Positions 9,119 to 18,063 of a stretch of 64,000 nucleotides of DNA are shown here, one piece after another. The translations under genes and the position numbers were made by a program. Source of the stretch: Roseovarius sp. ZX-A-9 (GTDB lineage: Bacteria > Pseudomonadota > Alphaproteobacteria > Rhodobacterales > Rhodobacteraceae); the NCBI RefSeq assembly GCF_028369135.1, contig NZ_JAPWHW010000002.1, positions 124,001 to 188,000 of the forward strand. Reading direction: 5' to 3'. The notes below the pieces were generated by a model. The model saw only the letters and a list, made by a program, of their open reading frames with translations. It searched no databases and was not told where the DNA came from. Each line of letters begins with the position of its first letter. The first letter of the stretch is position 1.

Positions 9119-10026
9119 TTGCCAATCCAGTTCCCTGGCCAAACGGGGCCAAATGCGCCGCCTGTGTCACCTTCGACATGGACGCCGACAGTTTGGTGCA
9201 TATCAACCATCCCAAAGACAGTCACCGCAAGGCGGCGACGACGTCCATGCTGCAATACGGCCCCGAGGTGGCGATTCCGCGCATCGTCGAGACTTACCGT
9301 CGGCTGGGCATCAAGCAGTCATTCTTTATCCCGGCGTGGTGCGTTGAACGTTACCCGCAGGCCGTCGAGACGATCCTGAAGGGCGGCAACGAGATCGGGC
9401 ATCACGGGTACATCCACGAACACCCGAATGAGTTGGAGCCGGACGAAGAAGAGCATTGGCTGGACGTCGGCATCGACATCCTGAAACGCGCAACCGGCAA
9501 AGCCCCACGCGGCTGGCGCGCACCGCTTTACAACATGTCGGATGCGTCCTGCGCCTTGCTCGCCGAACGCGGTTTTTCCTATGACGCGTCGCTGATGGGC
9601 GACGACCAGCCCTATATGCTGGACACGCCCAAGGGAACCTTGGTGGAACTGCCAACACATTGGGGCCTCGATGACTGGCCGCAATTCGTGCAGTCCGAGG
9701 ATCTGGGATACATGGGCAATATCATGTCCCCCGCTATGGGGTTCGAGCCCTATATTCAGGAATTCAACGCAATCCGCGATTACGGTGGTCTCTGGGTGGC
9801 GGTCGTGCATCCGTTTGCCACCGGACGGCTTGCACGCTGGAACGTCGTCGCCAGCTTTCTGGAGCAGGCTGTCGACAAGGGCGATGTATGGTTCGCCCCG
9901 ATGGAGGAAATCGCGGCGCATGTGCGCAAGGTTACCGAGAGCGGTGAATACGTGCCGCGCCGGGTCGACATGCCCGCCTACACGGCTCCAGTCTATGACG
10001 ACGCAATTCGGAAATATGCCCCGTAG
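9115..10026 (+). CDS. Polysaccharide-deacetylase-family (NodB-like) hydrolase
   Basis: A CE4/NodB-fold metal-dependent hydrolase. The Asp motif is TFDMDADS (D21, D23), the metal-binding His motif is GHHGYIHEHP (about 94-103), and an RAPLYN block follows. The pattern resembles the PuuE/HpPgdA branch, whose members can act on cyclic amides rather than on sugar polymers. There is no signal peptide, consistent with a cytosolic amidohydrolase role. The ATG at 9115 overlaps the SDR stop and is preferred over longer in-frame upstream options. As last gene of the operon it probably cleaves a C-N bond in the same pathway. Confidence 0.83.
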   Translation: MIANPVPWPNGAKCAACVTFDMDADSLVHINHPKDSHRKAATTSMLQYGPEVAIPRIVETYRRLGIKQSFFIPAWCVERYPQAVETILKGGNEIGHHGYIHEHPNELEPDEEEHWLDVGIDILKRATGKAPRGWRAPLYNMSDASCALLAERGFSYDASLMGDDQPYMLDTPKGTLVELPTHWGLDDWPQFVQSEDLGYMGNIMSPAMGFEPYIQEFNAIRDYGGLWVAVVHPFATGRLARWNVVASFLEQAVDKGDVWFAPMEEIAAHVRKVTESGEYVPRRVDMPAYTAPVYDDAIRKYAP

Positions 10027-10199
10027 GGCCTTCGGCTGCGTTTTTTCAACCAGCTTGAGATGCCAGAGGGTGCCGGTTTCGCTGATCGCATCGCGTTGAA
10101 GAACACATAAAATGGGCTGATACCGGCCCTTCAGACGGGTGCGAACCGGGCTCAACCAGGTTAATATCCCAGCTCTTTCCCAAGCTGCGGATTTAGTCC

Positions 10200-11630
10200 A
10201 TGCGCAAGGTCGTTATCGCAACCGCTTTTCTGGCATTGGTCAATGCCGCGACGCCCCCCATGACGCAAGAGGGGGCGGCGTTTGCGATTCCGCCGGAGGC
10301 GTTTGAGGAGGACATTCATGACCGCACAGACCGTCTGACCAGCATCGTGCAGGCACGCATGGCGGCGGATGGGGTCGCTGGCGCAGTTGTCGTGCTGATC
10401 GAGAACGGCGCGCCGGTCTGGTCCCGCGCCTTCGGGATGGCTGATCCAGCGGTGGGCCGCCCGATGACCACTGACGCCCTCTTCCGGGGCGAATCCATCT
10501 CGAAACCCGTCACCGCCTGGGGTGCAATGCGGCTGGCCGAAACCGGGCAACTGGAACTGGACGCGCCAATAACCCGTTGCCTGACACGCTGGCAGCCGCC
10601 CGATGCCGCGTCCGGAATCACGCCGCGCATGTTGCTCAACCACAGCGCAGGCATCGGCCTTGGCGATTTCACCGCGCGTTTCCCACCCGAAGCGCCCAGC
10701 CCCGCGCTTCCCGACCACATTGCGCAGGACTTCACCCTGATCGCCCCGCCGGGCGGCGGTTTTTCCTATTCCGATGCCGGGTACAACCTGCTCGAACTCG
10801 TGATCGAGGAGTGCACGGGCGAGGATTTCAGCGCCCTGATGGCGCGCGAAGTTCTGAAGCCCCTCGGCATGGCGCAGGCCAGTTTCGACTGGAGCGTAGC
10901 CCTCATGCCCGTGGGCCATGACCTGCGCGGGCAGCCCGTTGCGCCTTATGTCTATCCCGGTCGCGCCTCTGGCGGGCTTGTCGCAACTGCCGAGGACATC
11001 ACGCGCTTTGCCATGGCCGGATTGGCGGGCGCGGAGCAGACGGTGCTGTCGCCTGAAGCGGTGGCCAACCTGCACCGCCCCGAAGTCGCGGTGGGCGGGC
11101 TGTTCGGCTTTGCCGCGCAAGGCTACGGGCTCGGCCATTTCACCGAAACGCTCTCGGACGGGCGTGCGGCGGTCTGGCATGGTGGGCAAGGCTATGGCTG
11201 GATGAGCCACATGCACCTTGTGCCCGAAACGGGCGACGGCATCGTGATTCTGTCGAACAGCCAGCGGGCTTGGCCACTTTTCGCCGCCATCCTGCGGGAC
11301 TGGTCGGGCAGCCTCGGCGTGGCACCTGTCGGCATGGCGCGGGTGCTCTGGGCCGAACGGGCCGCGCGCGGCGCCATCGCCCTTGGCTTCAGCGTGGCGG
11401 CGCTCGGGCTATGGGGCGCGTATCGCGGTGGGCGGCGGTCCACTCTCGTCCGGAGCGCTGCGGGCGCAGTGGCCGCGGTGCTGATCCTCTGGCCGCTCTG
11501 GGCGGCGGCACAAAACTACCTGTTCCTCTTCTCGATCCTGCCGGGCCTCTGGCCTTGGTTGGGGGCGGCCTTGGCTCTGACGGGCCTCGGCCTGCTCGCG
11601 ATCGCCCTGACACCGGAGCGCCAGAAATGA
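10200..11630 (+). CDS. Serine hydrolase, class C beta-lactamase family, with C-terminal membrane segments
   Basis: A penicillin-binding-protein-like hydrolase. The nucleophile motif is SISK (Ser followed by Lys three later), the second motif is YSDAGYN and the third is HGGQG. The 476-residue chain ends with three or four hydrophobic segments, so the enzyme is probably anchored with its active domain in the periplasm. The start at 10200 gives a signal-like N-terminus but has no good ribosome site. It overlaps the alpha/beta-hydrolase gene by four bases. Likely substrates are peptides or esters; no antibiotic resistance is implied. Confidence 0.83.
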   Translation: MRKVVIATAFLALVNAATPPMTQEGAAFAIPPEAFEEDIHDRTDRLTSIVQARMAADGVAGAVVVLIENGAPVWSRAFGMADPAVGRPMTTDALFRGESISKPVTAWGAMRLAETGQLELDAPITRCLTRWQPPDAASGITPRMLLNHSAGIGLGDFTARFPPEAPSPALPDHIAQDFTLIAPPGGGFSYSDAGYNLLELVIEECTGEDFSALMAREVLKPLGMAQASFDWSVALMPVGHDLRGQPVAPYVYPGRASGGLVATAEDITRFAMAGLAGAEQTVLSPEAVANLHRPEVAVGGLFGFAAQGYGLGHFTETLSDGRAAVWHGGQGYGWMSHMHLVPETGDGIVILSNSQRAWPLFAAILRDWSGSLGVAPVGMARVLWAERAARGAIALGFSVAALGLWGAYRGGRRSTLVRSAAGAVAAVLILWPLWAAAQNYLFLFSILPGLWPWLGAALALTGLGLLAIALTPERQK

Positions 11631-12655
11631 GCCTCCTGCGCCTTGCCGCGCTGGTCCTGTTCGCCGCCATCGCGGGCGGGCTAGCGTGGAAAACCCTGCC
11701 CGCCCGCACCCCTCCCATCACCGGTGCCGACCCGATTACCGAACTGATCCCGGCACATATCGGCGGCATGACGCAATGGCTGCTGATCCGGGGCGCGGAC
11801 CGGCGCGCGCCGATCCTTCTGTGGTTGCATGGCGGGCCGGGCGCGGCGCAGATGCCGATCCACCGCGTCACCTCGGAACTGGAGCGCGATTTCGTCGTGG
11901 TACATTGGGACCAGCCCGGCGCGGGCAAATCCAACCCGCCCGATTTCGACCCCGCGACCATGACACTCGAACGCTTCCTTTCCGACGCGCGCGAGGTCAC
12001 GGCACTGCTGCGAAAGCGTCTTGGCGACCAGCCCATCATCCTGCTCGGCCATTCCTGGGGCACGATGCTGGGCGCGCGACTGGCGGCGCGCTGGCCGGAG
12101 GACTATGCCGCCTATATCGGCGTGGGCCAGCAGGTGAGCACGAAGCGCGGTGTGGCGCTGGCGCTCGACTGGCTGGGCAGGGTCGCACCGGACTCCGAAC
12201 TTGCCGGCATGAAGCCGGAAGCCTTCCGCGATCACGCCCTCTATGTGCGGCTGATGCAGGCGGTCGAGGCCGAGGGCGGCAGCATGAATGTCTCGCTCGC
12301 TTCCATGCTGCCACGCGCGCTCGCCGCACCGGAATACCGCCTGCCCGACTACCTGCGCTGGCTCAAGGGCGCGAACCGCGGCAGCGGGCCGATGTGGGAT
12401 GAATATCAGGCCCGCGACCTGATGGCCGAGGTGCCACGAATGCCCGTGCCCATGCTCCTCATCACCGGGGAGGCAGACATGAACACGCCCGTCGCCCTTG
12501 TGCGGGACTGGCTGGAACATGTTGAGGCACCACAGGGCAAGCGACTGGAGATATTCGACGCCTCCGGCCACGCGCCCTTTCTGACCGAAACGGCGCGCTT
12601 TGTCGAAACGGTGCGCAGCTTCGGGGCCGAGGTTGCCGAGGAGCGCAGGGAATGA
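11627..12655 (+). CDS. Alpha/beta hydrolase (proline-iminopeptidase-like), membrane-anchored
   Basis: The oxyanion motif HGGPG is near residues 69-73 and the nucleophile elbow GHSWG follows. An Asp comes in the LITGEADMNTP block and the catalytic His in ASGHAPFL. An N-terminal hydrophobic segment (residues 3-20) suggests export or anchoring. The ATG at 11627 overlaps the previous stop (ATGA) and is preferred over a much longer upstream reading. It is translationally coupled on both sides, to the beta-lactamase-family gene and to the small membrane protein. Peptidase or esterase activity is likely. Confidence 0.85.
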   Translation: MSLLRLAALVLFAAIAGGLAWKTLPARTPPITGADPITELIPAHIGGMTQWLLIRGADRRAPILLWLHGGPGAAQMPIHRVTSELERDFVVVHWDQPGAGKSNPPDFDPATMTLERFLSDAREVTALLRKRLGDQPIILLGHSWGTMLGARLAARWPEDYAAYIGVGQQVSTKRGVALALDWLGRVAPDSELAGMKPEAFRDHALYVRLMQAVEAEGGSMNVSLASMLPRALAAPEYRLPDYLRWLKGANRGSGPMWDEYQARDLMAEVPRMPVPMLLITGEADMNTPVALVRDWLEHVEAPQGKRLEIFDASGHAPFLTETARFVETVRSFGAEVAEERRE

Positions 12656-13062
12656 CCCTGCCCTGGCTCACGATTTTCGGCGCAGTGCTAACCGTGATCG
12701 CGGCGATGACGAGCGCGGGCATGATCCTGGCCCCGAGGCATTGGCAGAGGCTCGAACACTACGCCTATGGTGGCGCGCGGCGTCCCTGGCAGGTCTGGGC
12801 GCTGGCCGGGCTTCTGCTGGCGTTCTGGGCGCTTGGCCTTGCCGATTTCGCCCAACGCCCCGCGCAGGGCCGCAACTGGGCGGGGTGGACCTTCGCCGCA
12901 GTCATCCCCGCACTCTGGGCCATCAAGGCCGTGGCGCTGGTGTTCAACCCCACCGGGCGCGCGGCCGTCACGGGCCTCTCCGATCCGCGCCAATGGCGCC
13001 GCGTCGGCCTCGCTCGCATGCCCATCGCACTAGCGCTCGCGATTCTAACTTGGTTGGCCTGA
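12652..13062 (+). CDS. Small membrane protein of unknown function
   Basis: 136 residues with about four hydrophobic segments (near 5-25, 45-65, 78-98 and 118-135) and a basic loop. No family was recognised. Its ATG overlaps the alpha/beta-hydrolase stop by four bases and its end overlaps the convergent M23 gene by 18 bp. It is probably the third member of the hydrolase operon. Confidence 0.7.
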   Translation: MTLPWLTIFGAVLTVIAAMTSAGMILAPRHWQRLEHYAYGGARRPWQVWALAGLLLAFWALGLADFAQRPAQGRNWAGWTFAAVIPALWAIKAVALVFNPTGRAAVTGLSDPRQWRRVGLARMPIALALAILTWLA

Positions 13063-14022
13063 CCCGCCCTGCCCGCTCAACCTGTCGCCGCGCACAAGGA
13101 ACCGCCCGTCGATACGCAGCGCCAGCGGCTCGCTCGCCAGCGGCGGCGCGCCCTCGGGCGCGGGGCGTTGGGCATGGATGTGCAGATGCGGCTCGGTCGA
13201 GGCGCCGGAATTGCCGACCTCGCCCAGCCGGTCGCCCGCCTTCACTACCTCTCCGGGCGCGACGCTCACGCTGCCCTGGCGCATATGGGCCAGCACGATC
13301 TCGGCATCGCCACAGCGCAGGATCACATGGTTGCCCAGCCGGTTGACCTGATCGTTTTCAGGCACCTTGAAATCCGGCATGTCGCCCTCGGCCGCCACGA
13401 CGGTGCCATCGCAGGGCGCGCGCAGCTCGGCTCCGAATATCGCATAGGCCACCGGATCGGCAGGATGCAGCCCCCGCGCGCGCAGCCCCCACGGGCCCAG
13501 CCCGAAGAAATCCACCGCATAGGACTGCCCCCGCCAGGGCCGGAACCGCTCAACCGATGGATCAAGCGTCTTGAGATGCCCATTGACCAGCCGGTTCGAA
13601 CCGCCATGCCCGACAAGGTATCGCCCCGGCCCAAACGGATTGGCGATATCCACGATGTCGACCGGCGGCGGGCGTTGCCCTGCGACGGCCTTGGCCCCAT
13701 ACCAGATGCCAAGACCCAGCAGGGCGACGGACAGGCTCAGCCCGAGCCATCCCGGCAGTGTTTCTGGGAAAAGCGATGCCCCCGCATAGCCTCTGCGCAA
13801 AAGCCAGACCAGAACCGCCAACAGCCAAAGCCCGCCATGGCACCACGGCATCCACCACCCCGGCCCGCCCCATTGCGCGACTCGCGCCAGGGCAAAAAGA
13901 AACGCGCCAGCGCCTGCTGCCTGCAACACGAAGCCGAAAAGGCTGCTGGCTGGGAGGAAACCCAACCAAGCGATCAAAATCAGCGGAAGCGCGACCTGTA
14001 CGGCAAAGATCATCAATATCAT
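13045..14022 (-). CDS. M23-family metallopeptidase with N-terminal membrane domain
   Basis: A LytM-type zinc endopeptidase. The first four hydrophobic segments (about 1-120) anchor it, and the peptidase domain follows with ligands in SYAVDFFG and the terminal HLHIHA motif. Lys/Gly-rich turns (VKAGDRLGEVGNSG) are typical of the fold. Peptidoglycan cross-bridges are the usual substrates, but membrane-anchored versions may instead process other peptides. The ATG at 14022 overlaps the stop of the truncated LysR gene upstream. Confidence 0.84.
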   Translation of the reverse strand: MILMIFAVQVALPLILIAWLGFLPASSLFGFVLQAAGAGAFLFALARVAQWGGPGWWMPWCHGGLWLLAVLVWLLRRGYAGASLFPETLPGWLGLSLSVALLGLGIWYGAKAVAGQRPPPVDIVDIANPFGPGRYLVGHGGSNRLVNGHLKTLDPSVERFRPWRGQSYAVDFFGLGPWGLRARGLHPADPVAYAIFGAELRAPCDGTVVAAEGDMPDFKVPENDQVNRLGNHVILRCGDAEIVLAHMRQGSVSVAPGEVVKAGDRLGEVGNSGASTEPHLHIHAQRPAPEGAPPLASEPLALRIDGRFLVRGDRLSGQGGSGQPS

Positions 14023-14291
14023 GGGCTTATCCCCGGAAAGCTGATCCGGGTAGCCGCGGTCAGTTGCATCGCCCGCGCCTCTGGAACCAGTAGGGCAGCG
14101 GTCTCCGTAACGCTCAAGCCCTGCGGCGTGCGCAGGAACAGGGTCTGGCCTACCATTGCCTCCAACGTATCGATGTGGCGGCCAATCGTAGGCTGGGGCA
14201 GGTCAAGTGCCCGCGCGGCGGCGGACAGGCTGCCAGTGCCTGCCACCGCGAGAAAGCTGCGCCACAGCGCCCAATCGATCCTGCTACTCAT
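14019..14291 (-). pseudogene. Truncated LysR-family regulator (DNA-binding domain only)
   Basis: The first about 60 residues are a LysR helix-turn-helix (FLAVAGTGSLSAAARALDLP followed by QPTIGRHIDTLEA), then the start of the linker, and the reading frame stops at about 90 residues. LysR proteins are normally about 300 residues, so the whole effector-binding domain is missing. The stop overlaps the M23 start (ATGA), so the deletion has placed the peptidase gene in coupled translation behind the fragment. It may be inactive or a short DNA-binding protein. Confidence 0.65.
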
Positions 14292-14387
14292 ACGTTTTTG
14301 TATAGCCAATATCCGAAGATATGCAGTTTATTTGACCACAAAGACAGAGCAATAAGAACGCATCGCTACGCCCACAGGAACCCCGCC

Positions 14388-14789
14388 ATGACCCCGATCA
14401 CCGAACGCCCGATCCTTGCCCTTCTCCGCCTCGAAGGCGCCGCCGCCTTTGCCGCTGGCCTTGCTGGCTATTTCTCACTGACCGATAGCTGGATGACAAT
14501 CGCGCTTTTCGCGCTGGCCCCCGATCTCGCGTTGATTGGCTACGCCTTCGGGCCCAAGGTCGGAGCCCGCCTCTACAATCTCGCCCATACCTACGTCGCC
14601 CCTGCCCTTCTGGCGGCAATTGGCCTCTGGGCGCTCCCCGCCTTGCTTCTGATCGCCTGCGTTTGGCTGGCGCATATCGGGATCGACCGCGCGTTGGGCT
14701 TTGGCCTGAAATCGGAAACCGCCTTCGGCCTCACGCATCTTGGCCGCATCGGGCGCACCAATTGGGCAAACCGACTTCCCGACGCATGA
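14388..14789 (+). CDS. DUF4260-family membrane protein
   Basis: A 133-residue protein with about four hydrophobic segments and the conserved core YAFGPKVGARLYNLAHTY followed by HIGIDRALGFGLK, which I recognise as DUF4260. The function is unknown. The ATG at 14388 is preferred to a longer upstream reading. A decayed relative sits at 46399-46590 in this window. It is divergent from the truncated LysR gene. Confidence 0.8.
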   Translation: MTPITERPILALLRLEGAAAFAAGLAGYFSLTDSWMTIALFALAPDLALIGYAFGPKVGARLYNLAHTYVAPALLAAIGLWALPALLLIACVWLAHIGIDRALGFGLKSETAFGLTHLGRIGRTNWANRLPDA

Positions 14790-14802
14790 TCAGGTAAGAA
14801 AA

Positions 14803-15351
14803 ATGAAACCCATCCTCACCAGTCGCGTCGCAACGATCATCGCAGGGATCGGCCTTGCAACAACAATGCCGTCCGCGCAGGCGCAAGGCACCAAAGCAGA
14901 CACCGCGTCGACGTCCGCCGTCGCGTCTTGGACTCTCATCACGATCCCGATCCCCACGAAGCCTCACTTCTTCAACTGCACGGCTATTCCGGTGCGCGCA
15001 CGGCCCTGATCCGGATTGACGGACAGTGTCACAGCATGCCCGTCCGCTTTATCGCCGGCAAGTTCGGCGGGGATGGTGTTGCAATCGGTCAAGGTGGCCC
15101 GATCCGACTGCTGGTCTAGAAGCCCGCGATGGTCCGCGCGCTTTAAGAAGGCCGCGATCTGATCAGCGAGGGCCGTGAGGGCGTTGCAGGCAAAGGCGGC
15201 GACGCCCCCGACATCCTTGTCAAAGCCGGGCTGCCCGCCGGGACCGGTTTCGTCATCAATGCTGGCAGCAGCGTTTCGGCGGAGATCTTCGGTATGCGGC
15301 CACGCCCTGTCCCCTGCCCGGTCACGGACCCGGCGACAATCAGCAGCAATT
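14803..15351 (+). pseudogene. Degenerate exported-protein remnant
   Basis: An ATG at 14803 begins a clean signal peptide (MKPILTSRVATIIAGIGLAT then SAQAQG), but the frame soon changes character and stops at 15009. A second frame (14928-15119) and a third one (about 15147-15351, containing DILVKAGLPAGTGFVINAGS) carry protein-like sequence. The simplest view is an exported protein gene broken by frameshifts; the family was not recognised. No other gene was found here. Confidence 0.35.
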
Positions 15352-15435
15352 AGGCATATACAGAAAGGCGACACTCCGATGACCTCCCCCATCAAGACGA
15401 CCCGCCCCATCCAGAAGCAAAACAGGACGTCAGAA

Positions 15436-15867
15436 ATGATCCGAGCATACGAACCCAAGGATACCGATGCGCTCGTCGAAATTTGGGAAAAGGCCAATGC
15501 GCTGGCGCATCCGTTCCTGCCCCAAGACTTCGTCGCCCAGGTCAAGACGGACATGCGAAACATCTACCTGCCGAACGCCGAGACATGGGTGCTAGAGCAA
15601 CAGGGACAGCCCATCGGCTTCATCGCCATGATCGGCAATGATATCGGAGGTTTGTTTCTGGACCCCGCCCATCATGGAAGGGGCTGGGGTAAGGCAATGG
15701 TGGACCATGTGGTCGCCTTCAAGGGCCCGCTGAAGGTGGAAGTCTTCTCGGCGAACGCCATCGGGCGTCCGTTCTACGAGCGGTATGGTTTCTTGCTTCA
15801 GGACGAGTATATGCATGAAGCTTCCGGCCAGATCACGGCCAGAATGGCAATGCCCGGTGTCGAATAA
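15436..15867 (+). CDS. GNAT-family N-acetyltransferase (YjaB-like)
   Basis: A small acetyl-CoA-dependent acetyltransferase of 143 residues. The N-terminus (MIRAYEPKDTDALVEIWEKA) matches the usual start of YjaB-like GNATs. The acetyl-CoA loop motif appears as HHGRGWGKAMVDH, followed by the conserved ANAIGRPFYERYGF. The ATG at 15436 has an AGGA ribosome site about 9 nt upstream; a longer start at 15379 adds 19 residues of unlikely sequence. The substrate is unknown. Confidence 0.82.
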   Translation: MIRAYEPKDTDALVEIWEKANALAHPFLPQDFVAQVKTDMRNIYLPNAETWVLEQQGQPIGFIAMIGNDIGGLFLDPAHHGRGWGKAMVDHVVAFKGPLKVEVFSANAIGRPFYERYGFLLQDEYMHEASGQITARMAMPGVE

Positions 15868-15912
15868 GCAGTCGGGCAGACCGCCGAACAGAGATCGTCG
15901 TGGTATCTCTCT

Positions 15913-16026
15913 TCAAAGCCACGAGACGCTTATCGCAGTGGCGCTCCTTGCGAGGGTGATCGGGCCCCAGAGCATGCGCTCGGGGCGTGCCGGGATCACC
16001 GCGCAGGCAAGAGTTTGAGGTGTCAT
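15913..16026 (-). CDS. Possible very small protein
   Basis: A 37-codon frame starting MTPQTLACAVIPARPER, preceded by a good purine-rich ribosome site (GAGGAAA). It lies 84 bp downstream of the DUF1772 gene on the same strand. No family was recognised. It may be an operon-end small protein, a truncated remnant or chance. Confidence 0.25.
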   Translation of the reverse strand: MTPQTLACAVIPARPERMLWGPITLARSATAISVSWL

Positions 16027-16109
16027 CTCTGTTTCCTCTTCCGATCGCAAGGCTGACTGACGTGAAGGCGCGTTGACCATCCATATTCGGTCGGTCAGGT
16101 TGCTTGCAC

Positions 16110-16604
16110 CTAGGCTTGCACTGTCCAGAAGACCCCGAAAAGCAGCAACGCTGAAGACAATCCGCAGGCCATCGTTCGGACAGTGTTCCAGAAGGTCCAA
16201 CGCGGCAGATAGGTGCGGGTCCAATAGTGGCGGGTGGATTCGGACGACAGGTCCATCCCGGCCAGAGCCTCGTTCATGGGGACATTGAAGATAACCGTGA
16301 CGCCGAAACAGCCGATGAAATAGACGAGGCCCGCAAGCATTATCAGCTTGCCGGGGCCACCGCCAATGAGCAGCCCGCCATAGGCCGCGATTACGAGCGA
16401 CGCTGCCGCCATGCCCAGAAACAGAGCCATGAAGACCCAGCGAAATACCTCGCGGTTGATCACCTGCATGGCCTCCACGCCGCCGACACCGCCGGTGAGT
16501 GACAGCGACCGCATGATGAAGTCGGAAAAAGCAAGGAAGACACCGCCGACCAACGCATAGGCAATGACGGCGAATTGCATCAGGAGCAAATAGAACGGGG
16601 ACAT
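16110..16604 (-). CDS. DUF1772 (anthrone oxygenase-like) membrane protein
   Basis: 164 residues with four hydrophobic segments and the hallmark FNVPMNEAL block followed by a W/Y-rich loop (YWTRTYLPRWTFWN), typical of DUF1772. Bacterial members are often found with NmrA-type oxidoreductases and AraC regulators, as here. The fungal relatives oxidise anthrones, but bacterial function is not established. It is the last clear gene of the AraC-NmrA-DUF4345-DUF1772 set. Confidence 0.82.
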   Translation of the reverse strand: MSPFYLLLMQFAVIAYALVGGVFLAFSDFIMRSLSLTGGVGGVEAMQVINREVFRWVFMALFLGMAAASLVIAAYGGLLIGGGPGKLIMLAGLVYFIGCFGVTVIFNVPMNEALAGMDLSSESTRHYWTRTYLPRWTFWNTVRTMACGLSSALLLFGVFWTVQA

Positions 16605-16669
16605 TGTGAAAGTTCCCTGTCAGAGAGATGCCGGTGGGAGGTCCGGGCACTTTCACCCAGGCCTCGATG

Positions 16670-17095
16670 TCAATCGGTAGCCACTTGATTCCTCGTGAAC
16701 GCCATCGGCCACAGCCTGTGTCGAACGGCAGTCAGACACAGCGCGGCGATCATGAGTTCGAGGATGAGCGCCCCAAGGATGCCGCTCGAAGGTATGCCAT
16801 CGGCAACGATCCCGACCAACCGCCCGGCCGGAAAGGCCAGAAATACGATCAGCGCGGCGACGAACGACGTGCCAGCCCAAGCTTGGCGCAGGATTCCGGC
16901 CAGCATGAGAAGGCCGAGAGCAGCAAGGCCGGCGGCCGGAGCCCGCAATTCGCTCAGCAAGCTGGCGTCGTTGCCCAGTGTGATACCGTAGCTTGCATAG
17001 AAGGTCTGCGGCGCGGCCAAAATAAAGCCGCCGATGCCGACCGCCGTGACGCCGGAGATGCCAAGGGCGATCTTTTCCAAGCGGGTCAGGGTCAT
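16670..17095 (-). CDS. DUF4345-like membrane protein
   Basis: 141 residues with four hydrophobic segments. The N-terminal ISGVTAVGIGGFILAAPQTF and the LLSELRAPAAGLAALG block fit the DUF4345 pattern. The ATG at 17095 follows an AAAGGATATCC ribosome site and is preferred to the longer upstream reading. The function is unknown. It lies between the NmrA-like gene (34 bp gap) and the DUF1772 gene on the same strand. Confidence 0.72.
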   Translation of the reverse strand: MTLTRLEKIALGISGVTAVGIGGFILAAPQTFYASYGITLGNDASLLSELRAPAAGLAALGLLMLAGILRQAWAGTSFVAALIVFLAFPAGRLVGIVADGIPSSGILGALILELMIAALCLTAVRHRLWPMAFTRNQVATD

Positions 17096-17129
17096 GGGAT
17101 ATCCTTTCGTGATCGGTGCAAGAGGAAGG

Positions 17130-17957
17130 TCAAGCCGCGACCGGCCATGTGCCAGACCGGGCCGCAGCCCGCGCAAAATCCGCAAAGTCGCGTGGCGGTC
17201 TCCCAAGCGCGCGCTGCACGCCGTCGGTGACATGCGCGTTGTGCCCGTCCAACGTCTCTCGGGCGATGGCAGTGAACACGTCGGCCACGAACTCCCCGCC
17301 CGCCTGCGCAATGTTGGCGTGGAACTCCTTGAAGCTGATCGGGATGTGCTGGATCGGCCGCCCCGTGGCCACGGATAGCTCCGCCGCCATAGCGGCAAAG
17401 GTCATCAGGCGCGGGCCGGTCACCTCGTAGAGCTCGCCCCGGTGGCCGTCTTCGGTCAACGCGGCCACCGCGACGTCGGCGATGTCGTCGATGTCGATGA
17501 TCGGCTCCGCTACATCACCGCCCGGCATAGGCAGGACGCCTGCGAGGATAGGGTCCCGCAAGTAGCCCTCGCTGTAGTTCTGTGCAAACCACGCGGCCCG
17601 CACGATGGTGAAATCCACACCTGAATTGCGCACGACGTCCTCTCCCAGCCGCGCATGATGCTCACCCCGGCCCGAAAGCAACACCAGGTGGTCGACACCG
17701 CAGTCCTTTGCGGTCTCGCACAGCGAGTCCAGCTTCTCCACAGCACCGGGGAAGGCGAGATCGGGAAAGTAGGTGACATAGGCTGACCGAACGCCGTTGA
17801 GCGCCGGGCCCCAGGTCTCGGGCGCCTCCCAGTCGAACGGTGTGGCAGAACTGCGCGAGCCCCGGCGCACGGGCACGCCCTTGGCCTCCAGCTTTGCAGC
17901 GACGCGACGGCCGGTCTTGCCGGTGGCGCCGATGACAAGGATAGGTTTGGTTTGCAT
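17130..17957 (-). CDS. NAD(P)-binding NmrA-family oxidoreductase
   Basis: An atypical SDR of 275 residues. The Rossmann motif is VIGATGKTGRRVA near residues 7-19, followed by the family blocks VDHLVLLSGRGEH and DFTIVRAAWFAQNYSEG. These proteins are often NADPH-dependent quinone or ketone reductases or redox sensors. The ATG at 17957 follows an AAGGAG ribosome site. It lies downstream of the AraC regulator, which probably controls it. Confidence 0.86.
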   Translation of the reverse strand: MQTKPILVIGATGKTGRRVAAKLEAKGVPVRRGSRSSATPFDWEAPETWGPALNGVRSAYVTYFPDLAFPGAVEKLDSLCETAKDCGVDHLVLLSGRGEHHARLGEDVVRNSGVDFTIVRAAWFAQNYSEGYLRDPILAGVLPMPGGDVAEPIIDIDDIADVAVAALTEDGHRGELYEVTGPRLMTFAAMAAELSVATGRPIQHIPISFKEFHANIAQAGGEFVADVFTAIARETLDGHNAHVTDGVQRALGRPPRDFADFARAAARSGTWPVAA

Positions 17958-18063
17958 GGGTCTTGCTCCTTGGTTCCACTTGATGGCCAAGGGATAGACG
18001 TCGATAGTCGGCGCGGTATTGACCGGCCTTGCCACCGTTTTGACCGCCGTCGCCAAAACGGCG

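Noticed and set aside
10027..10060. Intrinsic terminator after the NodB-type gene
   Set aside because: There is a T-run near 10041, but only a very short GCC-TTC-GGC stem precedes it.
10161..11216. 351-codon minus-strand frame
   Set aside because: Antisense to the class C serine hydrolase, which has all three active-site motifs.
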